64,000 nt of DNA from Vibrio sp. S17_S38 (GTDB lineage Bacteria > Pseudomonadota > Gammaproteobacteria > Enterobacterales > Vibrionaceae). The stretch lies in NCBI RefSeq assembly GCF_014694375.1, contig NZ_JAAUWW010000004.1, positions 62,001 to 126,000 on the forward strand. Direction: 5' to 3'. Positions 44,872-57,014 of the stretch are shown here, piece by piece (position 1 is the stretch's first letter; every line of letters starts with the position of its first letter). The translations under genes and the position numbers were made by a program. The notes under the pieces were generated by a model. That model was not told the DNA's origin. It searched no databases and saw only the letters and a program-made list of their open reading frames with translations.

Positions 44872-44912
44872 GTCATCCTGAATAGCGACGAAGGAGCGTA
44901 GTTCAGGATCTC
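44872..44912. repeat. 41-base hairpin repeat, copy B
   Basis: GTCATCCTGAATAGCGACG... to ...TTCAGGATCTC. It forms a GTCATCCTGAA/TTCAGGATCTC hairpin; inverted relative to copy A (31762-31802). Lies between xdhC and xdhB. Confidence 0.75.
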
Positions 44913-45031
44913 CATCAGTAATCAATAACTGGTAAAGCAGCCAAATACTTTAGGAGATTCCAAACAGGTCGTCCCTCGCTTCTGGAATAACACGTTATTT
45001 ATTACGAGTATCAAAAACACCATAAACTCAT

Positions 45032-47452
45032 TTAGGCTTGTACTCGATGGTTATCGACTAAAGCTGCTTTAACCATAGAGCTCCCCGATCTCGCCTTTTC
45101 CATTGCCCATAGCACTCGCTCTGGTGTGGCAGGTGTATCCAGCTGAACTGTGACGTTGTCACCTGACTTTGCATTTTCCAACGCAACGGCATGCACCGCA
45201 TCTTTCAATGCACTCCACACAGACATACCCAACATAAACGGAGGCTCACCCACCGCTTTAGAATTAAATACCGTGTCTTCTGGATTAGTTCGGTTTTGTA
45301 CAATCTCAGTTCTAAAATCAATTGGCATATCCGCAATGGCTGGGATCTTGTAACCTGCTGGGCCATTGGTCATCAAGCGACCTTTTTCATTCCACACTAG
45401 CTCTTCTGTGGTTAACCAACCGACACCTTGAATAAACCCACCTTCAATCTGACCAATATCAATGGCAGGGTTTAATGATGCGCCTACGTCATGCAAAATA
45501 TCTGTGCGCAGAATTTTGTATTCGCCCGTTAGGGTATCCACAATCACTTCAGAACAAGAAGCCCCATACGCAAAATAATAAAATGGGCGACCACACGCTT
45601 TTTCATGATCGTAATAAATTTTAGGAGTGCGATAAAAACCGGTACTCGATAGCGACACTTGGTTGAAATAAGCTTGCTGAATAAAATCTGCAAATGGGAT
45701 CAATTGCTCGCGAACTTGCACAATACCATTGTTAAATACCACTTCTTCAGGCGTTACTTTGTAATAATTTGCTGCAAATTCAATTAAACGAGCTTTAATG
45801 GTTAACGCTGCATTTTGAGCCGCTTTACCATTCAAATCGGTGCCGGATGATGCAGCTGTTGGTGAGGTATTCGGTACTTTATCGGTATTGGTGGCGGTGA
45901 TCTGAATCTGGTCAACATCAACACTGAATTCTTGCGCCACAATTTGCGCTACTTTGATATTTAGCCCTTGCCCCATCTCCGTACCACCGTGGTTTAAGTG
46001 AATACTACCATCGGTATAAATATGGATCAGAGCACCGGCTTGGTTTAAGAATGTTGCCGTAAATGAAATACCAAACTTCACCGGCGTTAAGGCGATACCT
46101 TTCTTTAAGATTGGACTATTGGCATTATATTGCGCGATTTCTTGACGGCGTTTTTGATACTCACTGGTTTTTTCTAGCTGCTCGGTGATCTCGAATAAGC
46201 AGTTATCTTCAACTGTTTGATAATAGTGGGTAACATTTCTATCTTCGAGCCCGTAATAGTTTTGCTTGCGGACCGTCAATGGATCTTTTCCAAGATGATG
46301 CGCAATTTCATCCATGATATGTTCAATCGTCATCATGCCTTGCGGGCCACCAAAACCACGATAAGCGGTATTAGATGCAGTGTGAGTTTTACAGCGATAA
46401 CCCACCACCTTTGCATCACCAAGATAATAAGCATTATCCGAGTGGAACATCGCGCGATCGACAATCGAATGCGATAAATCAATCGAATAACCACAGTTTC
46501 CTGCTACCGATAAGTCAATTCCAGTGATGCGTCCATCATCATCAAACCCGACTTTATATTGGTTATAAAATGGATGACGTTTACCTGTCATGGTCATATC
46601 GTCATTACGCCATAAACGCATTTTGGCAGGCTTTCCGGTTAAACGAGCGATCACCGCAGCCAAACACGCAGGGGCATTCGCTTGGGTTTCTTTACCACCA
46701 AAACCTCCACCCATGCGGCGCATATCCACCACCACTTTATGCATCGAAACGCCTAACACTTCTGCCACAACTTTTTGAATTTCGGTTGGGTTTTGGCTTG
46801 AGGTATAAACAATCACCCCGCCATCTTCACTCGGGACGACGCTACTGGCTTGAGTTTCTAAATAGAAATGCTCTTGGCCGCCAACATTAATATGCCCTTC
46901 TAGCACATGCTTTGCTGAGTCTAATGCAGCTTGATAATCGCCACGTTGCTGAACATGGGTATCATGCACGAAAAATTCTTTCTCAAGCGCTTCTTTCACA
47001 TCTAAAATGGCAGGCAAAGGCTCAAACTCAATCTTAGCCGCGAGCGCCGCCTTACGAGCCGTTTCCATATCTTTAGCCGCAACAGCAATAATAGGCTGAC
47101 CATAATATTCCACAATGCCATCAGCCAATAATGGATCGCCAGGGAACACCGCGCCAATATCCAGCTGACCCGGAATATCTTTGCTTGTGATCGCTATCTC
47201 AACCCCATCAATTTCGTAGCAAGGGCTGGTATCAATGCTGATAATTTTGGCATGTGCCTCTGTACTTAGGCGGCAATATATATGCAATTGATTTGGAAAT
47301 TCCAAACGATCATCCACATAAATAGCTTCACCTGTCACTTGCTTATCTGCACTATCATGTTTAACTGACTTACCTACACCCGTTTTCAAGTCTTGTTTGT
47401 ATTGAGTCATAAGTTCATCGTAACTTAATGTTTTTTTGTTGTGATTAGACAT
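45032..47452 (-). CDS. xdhB: Xanthine dehydrogenase molybdopterin-binding subunit
   Basis: Using ATG 47452 the protein is 806 residues. It has the two halves of the molybdenum subunit: N-terminal (DDRLEFPNQLHIYCRLS, GQEHFYLETQ) and C-terminal (NHGGTEMGQGLNIKVAQI, PNTSPTAASSGTDLNG, GGFIQGVGWLTTEEL), plus the GGFGGKETQ and RGFGGPQG cofactor-contact motifs and GEPPFML near the end. It oxidises hypoxanthine and xanthine to urate. It overlaps the end of xdhA by 8 bases. Confidence 0.94.
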   Translation of the reverse strand: MSNHNKKTLSYDELMTQYKQDLKTGVGKSVKHDSADKQVTGEAIYVDDRLEFPNQLHIYCRLSTEAHAKIISIDTSPCYEIDGVEIAITSKDIPGQLDIGAVFPGDPLLADGIVEYYGQPIIAVAAKDMETARKAALAAKIEFEPLPAILDVKEALEKEFFVHDTHVQQRGDYQAALDSAKHVLEGHINVGGQEHFYLETQASSVVPSEDGGVIVYTSSQNPTEIQKVVAEVLGVSMHKVVVDMRRMGGGFGGKETQANAPACLAAVIARLTGKPAKMRLWRNDDMTMTGKRHPFYNQYKVGFDDDGRITGIDLSVAGNCGYSIDLSHSIVDRAMFHSDNAYYLGDAKVVGYRCKTHTASNTAYRGFGGPQGMMTIEHIMDEIAHHLGKDPLTVRKQNYYGLEDRNVTHYYQTVEDNCLFEITEQLEKTSEYQKRRQEIAQYNANSPILKKGIALTPVKFGISFTATFLNQAGALIHIYTDGSIHLNHGGTEMGQGLNIKVAQIVAQEFSVDVDQIQITATNTDKVPNTSPTAASSGTDLNGKAAQNAALTIKARLIEFAANYYKVTPEEVVFNNGIVQVREQLIPFADFIQQAYFNQVSLSSTGFYRTPKIYYDHEKACGRPFYYFAYGASCSEVIVDTLTGEYKILRTDILHDVGASLNPAIDIGQIEGGFIQGVGWLTTEELVWNEKGRLMTNGPAGYKIPAIADMPIDFRTEIVQNRTNPEDTVFNSKAVGEPPFMLGMSVWSALKDAVHAVALENAKSGDNVTVQLDTPATPERVLWAMEKARSGSSMVKAALVDNHRVQA

Positions 47453-48947
47453 AAGACGTGACCCTCGTTTCAATACTATTTTGTTTAAATTTTTGGCTAT
47501 TCATTTGTGTGATTGCTTTTGTTTGTTGCTCAAGGAAAAAGCGCATCAACATATTGCAAGCCGTTTTACTACGATATTCTTTACTGGCACGAAAATCTGA
47601 CAGAGGCTCAAAGTCTTGCTCCATTGCGAACATCGCATCTTCAGCGGTTTGTTTATTCCACGCCTTACCAATTAATGCTTTCTCGCATAATGTTGCTCGT
47701 TTTGGAGTCGCAGCCATGCCACCAAATGCCACTCTTGCATCAGTAACGACATCATTCTCAACCGTCAAATTAAATGCACCACAGACGGCTGAAATATCAT
47801 CATCTAAACGCTTAGCCAGTTTGTAAGCACTGAATTTTGCATTGGAATCCAATGGTTTCGGTATGAAGATTTTTTCAATAAATTCTGATTCTTGCTGAGC
47901 TGTCACTTTGTAATTAATGAAATAATCATCAATCGGCAAAGTGCGAGTTTGCTCACCTTTACGTAAGGTAATGCGTGCATTTAACGCCATAAGAAGAGGG
48001 GGGGTATCACCAATAGGAGACGCATTGGCGACATTCCCCCCAATAGTACCTTGGTTACGCACTTGTAAAGAGGCAAAACGATGAAGCAGTTGACCAAAGT
48101 CTGGATAGTATTTGGCCAATGTTGAATAACAATCGCTGATCGGCATATTCGCGCCAATCACAATATCTTGTTCCGTTTCCGTGATGGTTTTCATGTCCGC
48201 CACGCCAGTGACATTAATTAAGGTTTCGATTTCACGATGAAATTGTGTCACTTCTAACGCTAAATCTGTACCACCAGCCACCAGCTTTGCTTTCGGATGG
48301 CGTAGATATAAATCGGCTAACTCTGCGATATTGGTTGGAGAGAAACTGGTTAAATTACCCTGCACCATCGGCAAGGCTTTGCGATCAATTTTTTCAAGCT
48401 TGGCAATTGTTTGTTGCTCAAGTTCAGCAAATTGGTCAAGCAAAGGTTTGTCTGAGCTTAATGAAAGCGCGGCATCAACAATTGGGCGATAACCCGTACA
48501 GCGACACAAATTTCCTGCCAAAGATTCCATCACATCTTCTTTATCGGCATTGGGCTTATTTTTACTCAGTGCAAACATCGACATAATAAAACCAGGTGTA
48601 CAGTAACCACATTGTGAACCATGAAAATCCACTAATGCTTTTTGCACAGGATGCAATGACGATTTATTCTGAAGATCCTCAACCGTGATCAATTGCTTAC
48701 CATGCAATGATGAGACAAACGTTAAGCATGAATTCACACTACGATATTCAAGCTTGCCATTCACTAACTCGCCTAAAACCACAGTACAAGCACCGCAGTC
48801 GCCCGAACCGCACCCTTCTTTGGTCCCGGTTTTTTTAATCTCAGTGCGAAGATAATTCAACACCGTCATATTCGGCGAAAGGTCACTTTCACGTTTTAAT
48901 GTTTGATTAAGTAAGAATGTAATCACGTTAACTCCCTGTATCGTCAT
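47445..48947 (-). CDS. xdhA: Xanthine dehydrogenase iron-sulphur/FAD subunit
   Basis: Starting at ATG 48947 (500 residues) rather than the in-frame ATG at 48974. The N-terminal [2Fe-2S] domain has KEGCGSGDCGACTV; the second has CGYCTPGFIMSM and LCRCTGYRPIVDAAL. The FAD domain follows (AKLVAGGTDLALEV, QGTIGGNVANASPIGDTPP). It carries electrons from the molybdenum site to NAD+. It is the first gene of the xdhABC-guaD unit. Confidence 0.94.
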   Translation of the reverse strand: MTIQGVNVITFLLNQTLKRESDLSPNMTVLNYLRTEIKKTGTKEGCGSGDCGACTVVLGELVNGKLEYRSVNSCLTFVSSLHGKQLITVEDLQNKSSLHPVQKALVDFHGSQCGYCTPGFIMSMFALSKNKPNADKEDVMESLAGNLCRCTGYRPIVDAALSLSSDKPLLDQFAELEQQTIAKLEKIDRKALPMVQGNLTSFSPTNIAELADLYLRHPKAKLVAGGTDLALEVTQFHREIETLINVTGVADMKTITETEQDIVIGANMPISDCYSTLAKYYPDFGQLLHRFASLQVRNQGTIGGNVANASPIGDTPPLLMALNARITLRKGEQTRTLPIDDYFINYKVTAQQESEFIEKIFIPKPLDSNAKFSAYKLAKRLDDDISAVCGAFNLTVENDVVTDARVAFGGMAATPKRATLCEKALIGKAWNKQTAEDAMFAMEQDFEPLSDFRASKEYRSKTACNMLMRFFLEQQTKAITQMNSQKFKQNSIETRVTSYV

Positions 48948-49231
48948 TTCGCCTTCATCACAAATCATATCCACTTTAGATAATCTAAGTATGGCGCATT
49001 ACTTCATTTTTATTATTAGTATCTGACCACCTGATATTCAGGTTTATCTTCTACTTCATTTGAAATAAGTATTAGCTTTCCTGACTAATGAGTCAACTTT
49101 TATAGATTACATTTTTGCAACAATTTTATAACCAATTAATCTTTAAGACATTATTGTATACAATTTGTCGTATAGAATTTAGAAATGATGAGATAAGAAT
49201 CAATAGCACGAAAGAAAATGATGAAAACAGA
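48948..49231. other. Intergenic region upstream of xdhA with a 12-bp palindrome
   Basis: No gene supported. ATTGTATACAAT at 49153-49164 is a perfect dyad of the kind bound by GntR-family regulators; it is about 205 bases before xdhA and may regulate the purine operon. A terminator for the next minus-strand gene adjoins it. Confidence 0.4.
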
Positions 49232-49270
49232 CAAAAAAAACCGCAAGCCTTTAATGAAGGATCACGGTTT
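49232..49270 (-). terminator. Terminator of the ROK kinase gene
   Basis: On the minus strand AAACCG...CCTT pairs with AAGG...CGGTTT across a short loop, followed by T8. It lies 47 bases after the gene's stop. Confidence 0.75.
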
Positions 49271-49316
49271 AATTCTTACTATACTTACTTTGGAAAGGAT
49301 GAACGAAAAATATTAA

Positions 49317-50234
49317 TCAGTGAGGAAATGAATGCAAAAATGCAGCGCCTCGTACACCGGATGAATCTCCATGTACGTTTTTAACCACTTGAGTAATCGC
49401 TGATTTATTAAAAGTATAACGATTGAGTTTTTGTTGAACCAATGGGTAAATAGCATCGATATTCGACATCCCACCACCGAGCACAATCACTTCAGGATCA
49501 ATAAAATTAACGATGGTGGCACAAGTTCGGGCTAATTGATCGCAATAAAGATCAAAGTGAGCAATGGCCTGCTTATCCTCTTGAGAATGTAATTCCATGA
49601 TTTCTTTTGAGGATATTATTCTTTGGTTATCTTTACCATATTGCTGTGCATATAAACGCTCAAAACCAGTGCCAGATAAAAAGGTTTCATTACAATTCAT
49701 TGATCCGCAATAACACTGCACAGGTGCACCATCAATATCAGGATTAAAATGTGGTAATGGATTATGTCCGATCTCTCCACCGAGCTTGTTTAATCCGGTG
49801 ACTAACCCACCATTTATAATTACGCCAGAGCCACAGCCGGTACCGATGATAATCGCTACGCAAGATTGTTTCGCTTCAATTGCCGCGCCATCTTTAAACT
49901 CAGATAGTGCAAAACAATCAGCGTCATTAGCAATGGCGATAGGAACATTAATTCGCGATCGTAAATCGCCAATAAAATCTTGACCATTTAAGACCAAAAT
50001 ATTAGCGCCTTGCATCAAGCCATCATTGCCGATTGAACCGCAGCAACCAATGCCAATCGATTCAATCTCGCCCTGTCTAGCCAATTCATTAATTACCGCC
50101 ATCGTTGAGTCAATAAACGCATGGTAGGTTTCTTTATTTGTAGGCACACGATGTTTAATCAGGGTTTGATAGGTTTGGCTGTCTAGCCCAACCCCTTCAA
50201 TTTTTGTTCCACCAATGTCCAAGCCAACAATCAT
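49317..50234 (-). CDS. mak: ROK-family sugar kinase, fructokinase (Mak)-like
   Basis: A 305-residue ROK kinase, the same length as E. coli Mak. Motifs: GLDIGGTKIEGV (ATP), NDADCFALSEF, IIGTGCGSGVI, GGEIGHNPLP, the zinc-type CYCGSMNCNETFLSGTG, LGGGMSNIDAIY and HGDSSGVRGAA, all as in Mak. It phosphorylates fructose or a related hexose, though specificity within ROK kinases cannot be fixed by sequence alone. It is monocistronic with a terminator; the start has GGGAGA. Confidence 0.84.
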   Translation of the reverse strand: MIVGLDIGGTKIEGVGLDSQTYQTLIKHRVPTNKETYHAFIDSTMAVINELARQGEIESIGIGCCGSIGNDGLMQGANILVLNGQDFIGDLRSRINVPIAIANDADCFALSEFKDGAAIEAKQSCVAIIIGTGCGSGVIINGGLVTGLNKLGGEIGHNPLPHFNPDIDGAPVQCYCGSMNCNETFLSGTGFERLYAQQYGKDNQRIISSKEIMELHSQEDKQAIAHFDLYCDQLARTCATIVNFIDPEVIVLGGGMSNIDAIYPLVQQKLNRYTFNKSAITQVVKNVHGDSSGVRGAAFLHSFPH

Positions 50235-50330
50235 GCATATCTCCCTGATAATTAATTATTTTTATAATATAAAACTTTTATTAGAAATTAATATTAGGCC
50301 AAAAAAACATGTGTTGGCGATAATATCGCT

Positions 50331-51320
50331 CTATTTACGCGAACGTCTTTGCTCTGATTTACGTTGTAATTTCTGCTGGCGCTTTTGTTCCATCAATTTA
50401 ACTGCATCGCTTCCTACATGAATTTCACCACGTTGATTAGCAAGTTCTACTTGTTTTTCACGTTCACGGAAACGTTCGATTTGTTCATCAGAATGCGAAC
50501 CAAAGCATTTAGGGCAACTGACGCCTTGCTCAAACTTTTCAGATTCTTTATCCGCTTCAGTGATAGGAAGACGGCAAGCATTACACAATTCATAAACGCT
50601 TTGCTCTAACTGATGATTCACTGCCACACGGCCGTCAAATACATAGCAGTCACCTTGCCATAAGCTTTCTTCTTGTGGCACTTCTTCTAAATATTTTAAG
50701 ATTCCACCTTCAAGGTGATAAACCTCATCAAAACCCTGCTCTTTTAAGTATGCTGTTGATTTTTCACAACGAATACCGCCAGTACAAAACATAGCGACTT
50801 TTTTATGTTTAGCCGGATCAAGATTCTCTTTTACATAATCAGGAAATTCACGGAAAGTCTCAGTTTTTGGGTTAACTGCTCGCTCAAAAGTACCCAGTTC
50901 AATCTCATAGTCATTTCGGGTATCCACCACAAAAACCTCTGGATCAGAAATCAAACTATTCCACTCTTTAGGTTTTACATAAGTGCCAACCACATGCTTA
51001 GGATCGATTCCTTCAACGCCCATGGTGACGATTTCATTCTTCAATTTTACTTTAGAACGATTAAACGGCATTTCATCATTATAAGATTCTTTATGACTAA
51101 TGTTTTGCAAGCGAGGTTCTGCTTCAAACCACGCCAGCAATGTATCAATACCCGCACGGTTCGATGCTACTGTTCCATTAATCCCTTCATGGGCAAGCAA
51201 TAATGTGCCTCGAATTTGATGTTGTTCCATCAATAGGCGCAATGGCTCTTGCAACGCTTGATGGTTTTCAATTTCAACAAATTTATATAAAGCACAAACA
51301 ACAACATCACTTTGACTCAT
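50331..51320 (-). CDS. trhO: tRNA uridine(34) hydroxylase (rhodanese-domain)
   Basis: A 329-residue member of the YceA/TrhO family. The N-terminal acylphosphatase-like domain ([18 protein letters not shown]) precedes the rhodanese domain with active site [14 protein letters not shown]. The C-terminal zinc-type cysteines are CNACRLP and CPKCFGSH, then a basic tail. It hydroxylates U34 of certain tRNAs using oxygen. Confidence 0.94.
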   Translation of the reverse strand: MSQSDVVVCALYKFVEIENHQALQEPLRLLMEQHQIRGTLLLAHEGINGTVASNRAGIDTLLAWFEAEPRLQNISHKESYNDEMPFNRSKVKLKNEIVTMGVEGIDPKHVVGTYVKPKEWNSLISDPEVFVVDTRNDYEIELGTFERAVNPKTETFREFPDYVKENLDPAKHKKVAMFCTGGIRCEKSTAYLKEQGFDEVYHLEGGILKYLEEVPQEESLWQGDCYVFDGRVAVNHQLEQSVYELCNACRLPITEADKESEKFEQGVSCPKCFGSHSDEQIERFREREKQVELANQRGEIHVGSDAVKLMEQKRQQKLQRKSEQRRSRK

Positions 51321-51501
51321 AACATCTCTTTTTTATTGCCATAAAATTTGGCGCGATTATAGCTGAGTAATTCATTGATAAATACTTACATTTAATATGG
51401 ATAAAGGCCAATTCAGAATAAATCCAAATCGGCCTTTTAGTATGTACTTCTATCAATGCACTAGAATCAACGCTCTAGTCTTTGATATTAAAAACTAAAC
51501 A

Positions 51502-54161
<2,660 letters not shown>

Positions 54162-54530
54162 ATGACTAAGTTATCTTGGTTGAAGTCTATTACCATCGCC
54201 TCTGTTTTTACATTTGCACTTGCAGCATGTGATAACAACTCAAATGATCAAGCAAAAGATAAAGTTGACGAAGCTACGGTTCAGACTCAGCAAGCACTTG
54301 ATGATGCAGGCCAAAGCATGAATGACACCGCTAATGATGTTCAAGAATCTGCGTCAGACACTGCAGATCAAGCGGGTGACAAATTAGATGAAATGGGCGA
54401 TAGCATGTCTGATAGTGCTGATGATGCGGCAGACAAAGCTGATGATATGGCTACAGATGCTGGTAATGCCATTGAAGATGGTTGTGAGAAAGTCAAAGAA
54501 GACGTAAACGCTGAAGATACTGACTGCTAA
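54162..54530 (+). CDS. Acidic Ala/Asp-rich lipoprotein, unknown function
   Basis: A 122-residue lipoprotein: signal ends FALAAC, Cys23, with Asp at +2, an inner-membrane retention signal. The mature part is a low-complexity, strongly acidic, helical array (repeats of DEATVQTQQALDD, ADQAGDKLDEMGD, ADDAADKADDMA) with two C-terminal cysteines that could form a disulphide (DGCEKVKEDVNAEDTDC). Similar apolipoprotein-like chains are known but the function is not. The start has AAGGAG. Confidence 0.78.
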   Translation: MTKLSWLKSITIASVFTFALAACDNNSNDQAKDKVDEATVQTQQALDDAGQSMNDTANDVQESASDTADQAGDKLDEMGDSMSDSADDAADKADDMATDAGNAIEDGCEKVKEDVNAEDTDC

Positions 54531-54618
54531 TTAATTCTCAAATAATGACACCCCTTACACTTTGTCATTATTTATAAAGTAATTTAAGTAATCATAAGCA
54601 CCATTTAAATCCCCTACT

Positions 54619-54649
54619 GCCGCAGGACTTAACGTCTGCGGCTTTTTTA
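54619..54649 (+). terminator. Terminator after the acidic lipoprotein gene
   Basis: A GCCGCAG/CTGCGGC stem with a 10-base loop is followed by T6. Confidence 0.88.
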
Positions 54650-54712
54650 TTTATGTAAATCTAACGCAGGTAATAACGAACAAGGATCGTATTATTTTAA
54701 GTTGCGTACATC

Positions 54713-55606
54713 TCAGCCTTGCTTACACTTTTCCTGCAAAAATTCACGCAATGTCCGCACGCTTGGATTAAGTAACCGCCGATCGGCGCACACTAGATTT
54801 AATGGTGCGGCTTCACATTGCCAATCAGAACACAATGTCACCAGTCGCCCTGTCTGAATATCATCATACAAATCCAATTCCGATTTATAGGCAATGCCCT
54901 TCCCTGCTACCGCCCAACGTCGCACTGCATCACCATCGTCTGATATACGATCCCCGCTCACTCGAATATTTTTTTCCATGCCTTTTTGGCTGAAATACCA
55001 ACGGTCATGCACATTCTCGCCCACCATAAAACACAAACAATTATGCTGCACTAAATCTTCAGGAGAATTGGGCATGCCATGCTGCTCTATATAACTTGGC
55101 GAGGCACATAACACGCGAGAATTATTAGGCGCAACATTTAAAGCAATAATATTAGAAGAAGGAGGTTCGCCATATCGCAATGCTATATCGACAGGTTGCG
55201 AAAACATATTGGTTAAGCGGTCTGATAACTGTAATCGAAGTTGAATCGCAGGGTATAAGCTCTGAAACTCATCTAACCATGGCAATACTCGATTACGACC
55301 AAGATCAGAAGGAATCGATAGATTCAATGTGCCATGAACTGCCAAGTGACCATGAGCAAACTCACTGACCGCACCTTCTAACAACTCCACGGCTTGCTCT
55401 GCATGCTGTAAAAATATCTCACCCTCATGAGTCAGACGTAAATTGCGAGTGGAACGCACAAACAACATCACACCAATATCTGCTTCTAAACGCTTCAATG
55501 ACACACTGGTTGCCGCTGGGGTTAGATCAAATTGACGCACGGTTGCCGATAAACTGCCAAGCTTTGCGGTCATGATAAATATTTTTAAATCTTGAAGGGA
55601 TTTCAT
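54713..55606 (-). CDS. LysR-family transcriptional regulator
   Basis: I take ATG 55606 (297 residues; MKSLQDLK) since LysR proteins start a few residues before the HTH; ATG 55636 is an in-frame alternative with a weak AGGA. HTH: KLGSLSATVRQFDLTPAATSVSLKRLE; ligand domain from HGTLNLSIPSDLGRNRVLPWLDEFQ. It is divergent from nemA and probably responds to electrophiles or quinones, as suggested by the neighbour. Confidence 0.88.
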   Translation of the reverse strand: MKSLQDLKIFIMTAKLGSLSATVRQFDLTPAATSVSLKRLEADIGVMLFVRSTRNLRLTHEGEIFLQHAEQAVELLEGAVSEFAHGHLAVHGTLNLSIPSDLGRNRVLPWLDEFQSLYPAIQLRLQLSDRLTNMFSQPVDIALRYGEPPSSNIIALNVAPNNSRVLCASPSYIEQHGMPNSPEDLVQHNCLCFMVGENVHDRWYFSQKGMEKNIRVSGDRISDDGDAVRRWAVAGKGIAYKSELDLYDDIQTGRLVTLCSDWQCEAAPLNLVCADRRLLNPSVRTLREFLQEKCKQG

Positions 55607-55732
55607 TATTAAATATTTTTTGAAAGAGATTGTCATTTATCCTAGTTTTTTTAATACAACAGGTCAAATAAGATAATGATACTTTAAAAACTCAACGCAC
55701 ATTATCGCTTTAATTGCATAAGGAATAGAGCT

Positions 55733-56827
55733 ATGCCTACCCCATTAAAATCACTATTTTCACCACTAAAAGCATTACAACTTAATAACCGTATCGTTAT
55801 GGCACCAATGACTCGTTGCCGCACTGCTCAACCGGGCAATATTCCCACTCAAATCATGGCTGATTACTATGCTCAACGCGCCAGTTCTGGCTTAATTGTG
55901 ACGGAAGCAACCCAGATTTCACAACAAGGGCAAGGCTATAGCTTTACACCCGGTATTCATAGCCAAGCACAAATCGACGGCTGGAAGCTGGTTACAAATG
56001 CAGTGCATAAAGCTGGAGGAAAAATAGTTCTGCAACTTTGGCATGTTGGCCGTATGTCACACACTGCCTTTCACAATGGTGAATTACCCGTTGCACCTTC
56101 TGCAATAAATCCGCAAGCACAGATTTGGCTAGCGGATGAACAAGGTAATGGCGCAATGGTTGATTGCCCAACTCCTCGTGCACTCTCAACGGAAGAAATC
56201 AAAGAGATTGTTGAAGATTATCGCCAAGCAGCAATCAATGCGATGGAAGCCGGTTTCGATGGTATAGAAATTCACGGTGGTAATGGTTATTTAATCGATG
56301 AGTTCCTACGCAGCACCTCGAATCATCGTACAGATCAATATGGCGGTGACCGCATTAACCGTTTACGTTTTTTAACTGAAGTGGTTGATGCCATTTGTGG
56401 TGAAATTGGCCCTGCTAAAGTTGGGGTTCGTTTAGCTCCATATATCACGGCTCGTGGTATGGATTGCCCAGATATTATAGATACCATCTTGGATGCTGCG
56501 GTCATGTTTGAGCAAGCCGGTATTGCTTATATTCACCTTGCTGAAGCAGATTGGGACGATGCGCCTGTCGTACCTGAATCTTTTCGCCATCAACTGCGTC
56601 AAAACTTCAGCAAAACTATTATTGTTGCGGGCGGTTATAGCCCTAAAAGTGGCGCGGTATTAATCGAAAAAGGCTTAACCGATTTGGTCGCTTTTGGCCG
56701 CCCATTTATTGCCAACCCAGATCTTCCAAACCGAATTAAACATGATTACCCATTGAGTGAACTGGATTCGAGCACCCTATTTGGTGGAACAGAAAAAGGC
56801 TATAGCGATTATCCTGCCTATTCATAA
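55733..56827 (+). CDS. nemA: Old-yellow-enzyme family ene-reductase NemA
   Basis: A 364-residue FMN protein of the usual length: MAPMTRCRTAQPG, LQLWHVGRMSH, GFDGIEIHGGNGYLIDEFLRSTSNHRTDQYGG, and phosphate-loop GFxGRPF-like LVAFGRPFIANPD. NemA reduces N-ethylmaleimide, nitrate esters and other electrophiles with NAD(P)H. Start has AAGGAA; the terminator follows directly. Regulated by the divergent LysR gene, by inference. Confidence 0.93.
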   Translation: MPTPLKSLFSPLKALQLNNRIVMAPMTRCRTAQPGNIPTQIMADYYAQRASSGLIVTEATQISQQGQGYSFTPGIHSQAQIDGWKLVTNAVHKAGGKIVLQLWHVGRMSHTAFHNGELPVAPSAINPQAQIWLADEQGNGAMVDCPTPRALSTEEIKEIVEDYRQAAINAMEAGFDGIEIHGGNGYLIDEFLRSTSNHRTDQYGGDRINRLRFLTEVVDAICGEIGPAKVGVRLAPYITARGMDCPDIIDTILDAAVMFEQAGIAYIHLAEADWDDAPVVPESFRHQLRQNFSKTIIVAGGYSPKSGAVLIEKGLTDLVAFGRPFIANPDLPNRIKHDYPLSELDSSTLFGGTEKGYSDYPAYS

Positions 56828-56841
56828 ATAGAGATGACAAT

Positions 56842-56886
56842 AAGGCTCTATTCGTCATTTCGAGTCTCAGATAGAGCCTTTTTAAT
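56842..56886 (+). terminator. Terminator of nemA
   Basis: AAGGCTCTAT at 56842-56851 pairs with ATAGAGCCTT at 56871-56880, with T7 starting at the end of the stem. Confidence 0.85.
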
Positions 56887-57014
56887 ATCAGAATAAAATT
56901 CGTATCTCATTATATTCATAGGAATAACCTCAAATGCTTGGCATGCTCTCAACATACATTTAAAAAAGGGATAAGATAAGATCCACATACGAACGATAAA
57001 TGTAGAGGATCACA

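Noticed and set aside
49115..49384. 89-residue plus-strand frame upstream of the ROK kinase end
   Set aside because: It crosses the terminator at 49232-49270 and the end of the kinase gene, and its composition is random-like.
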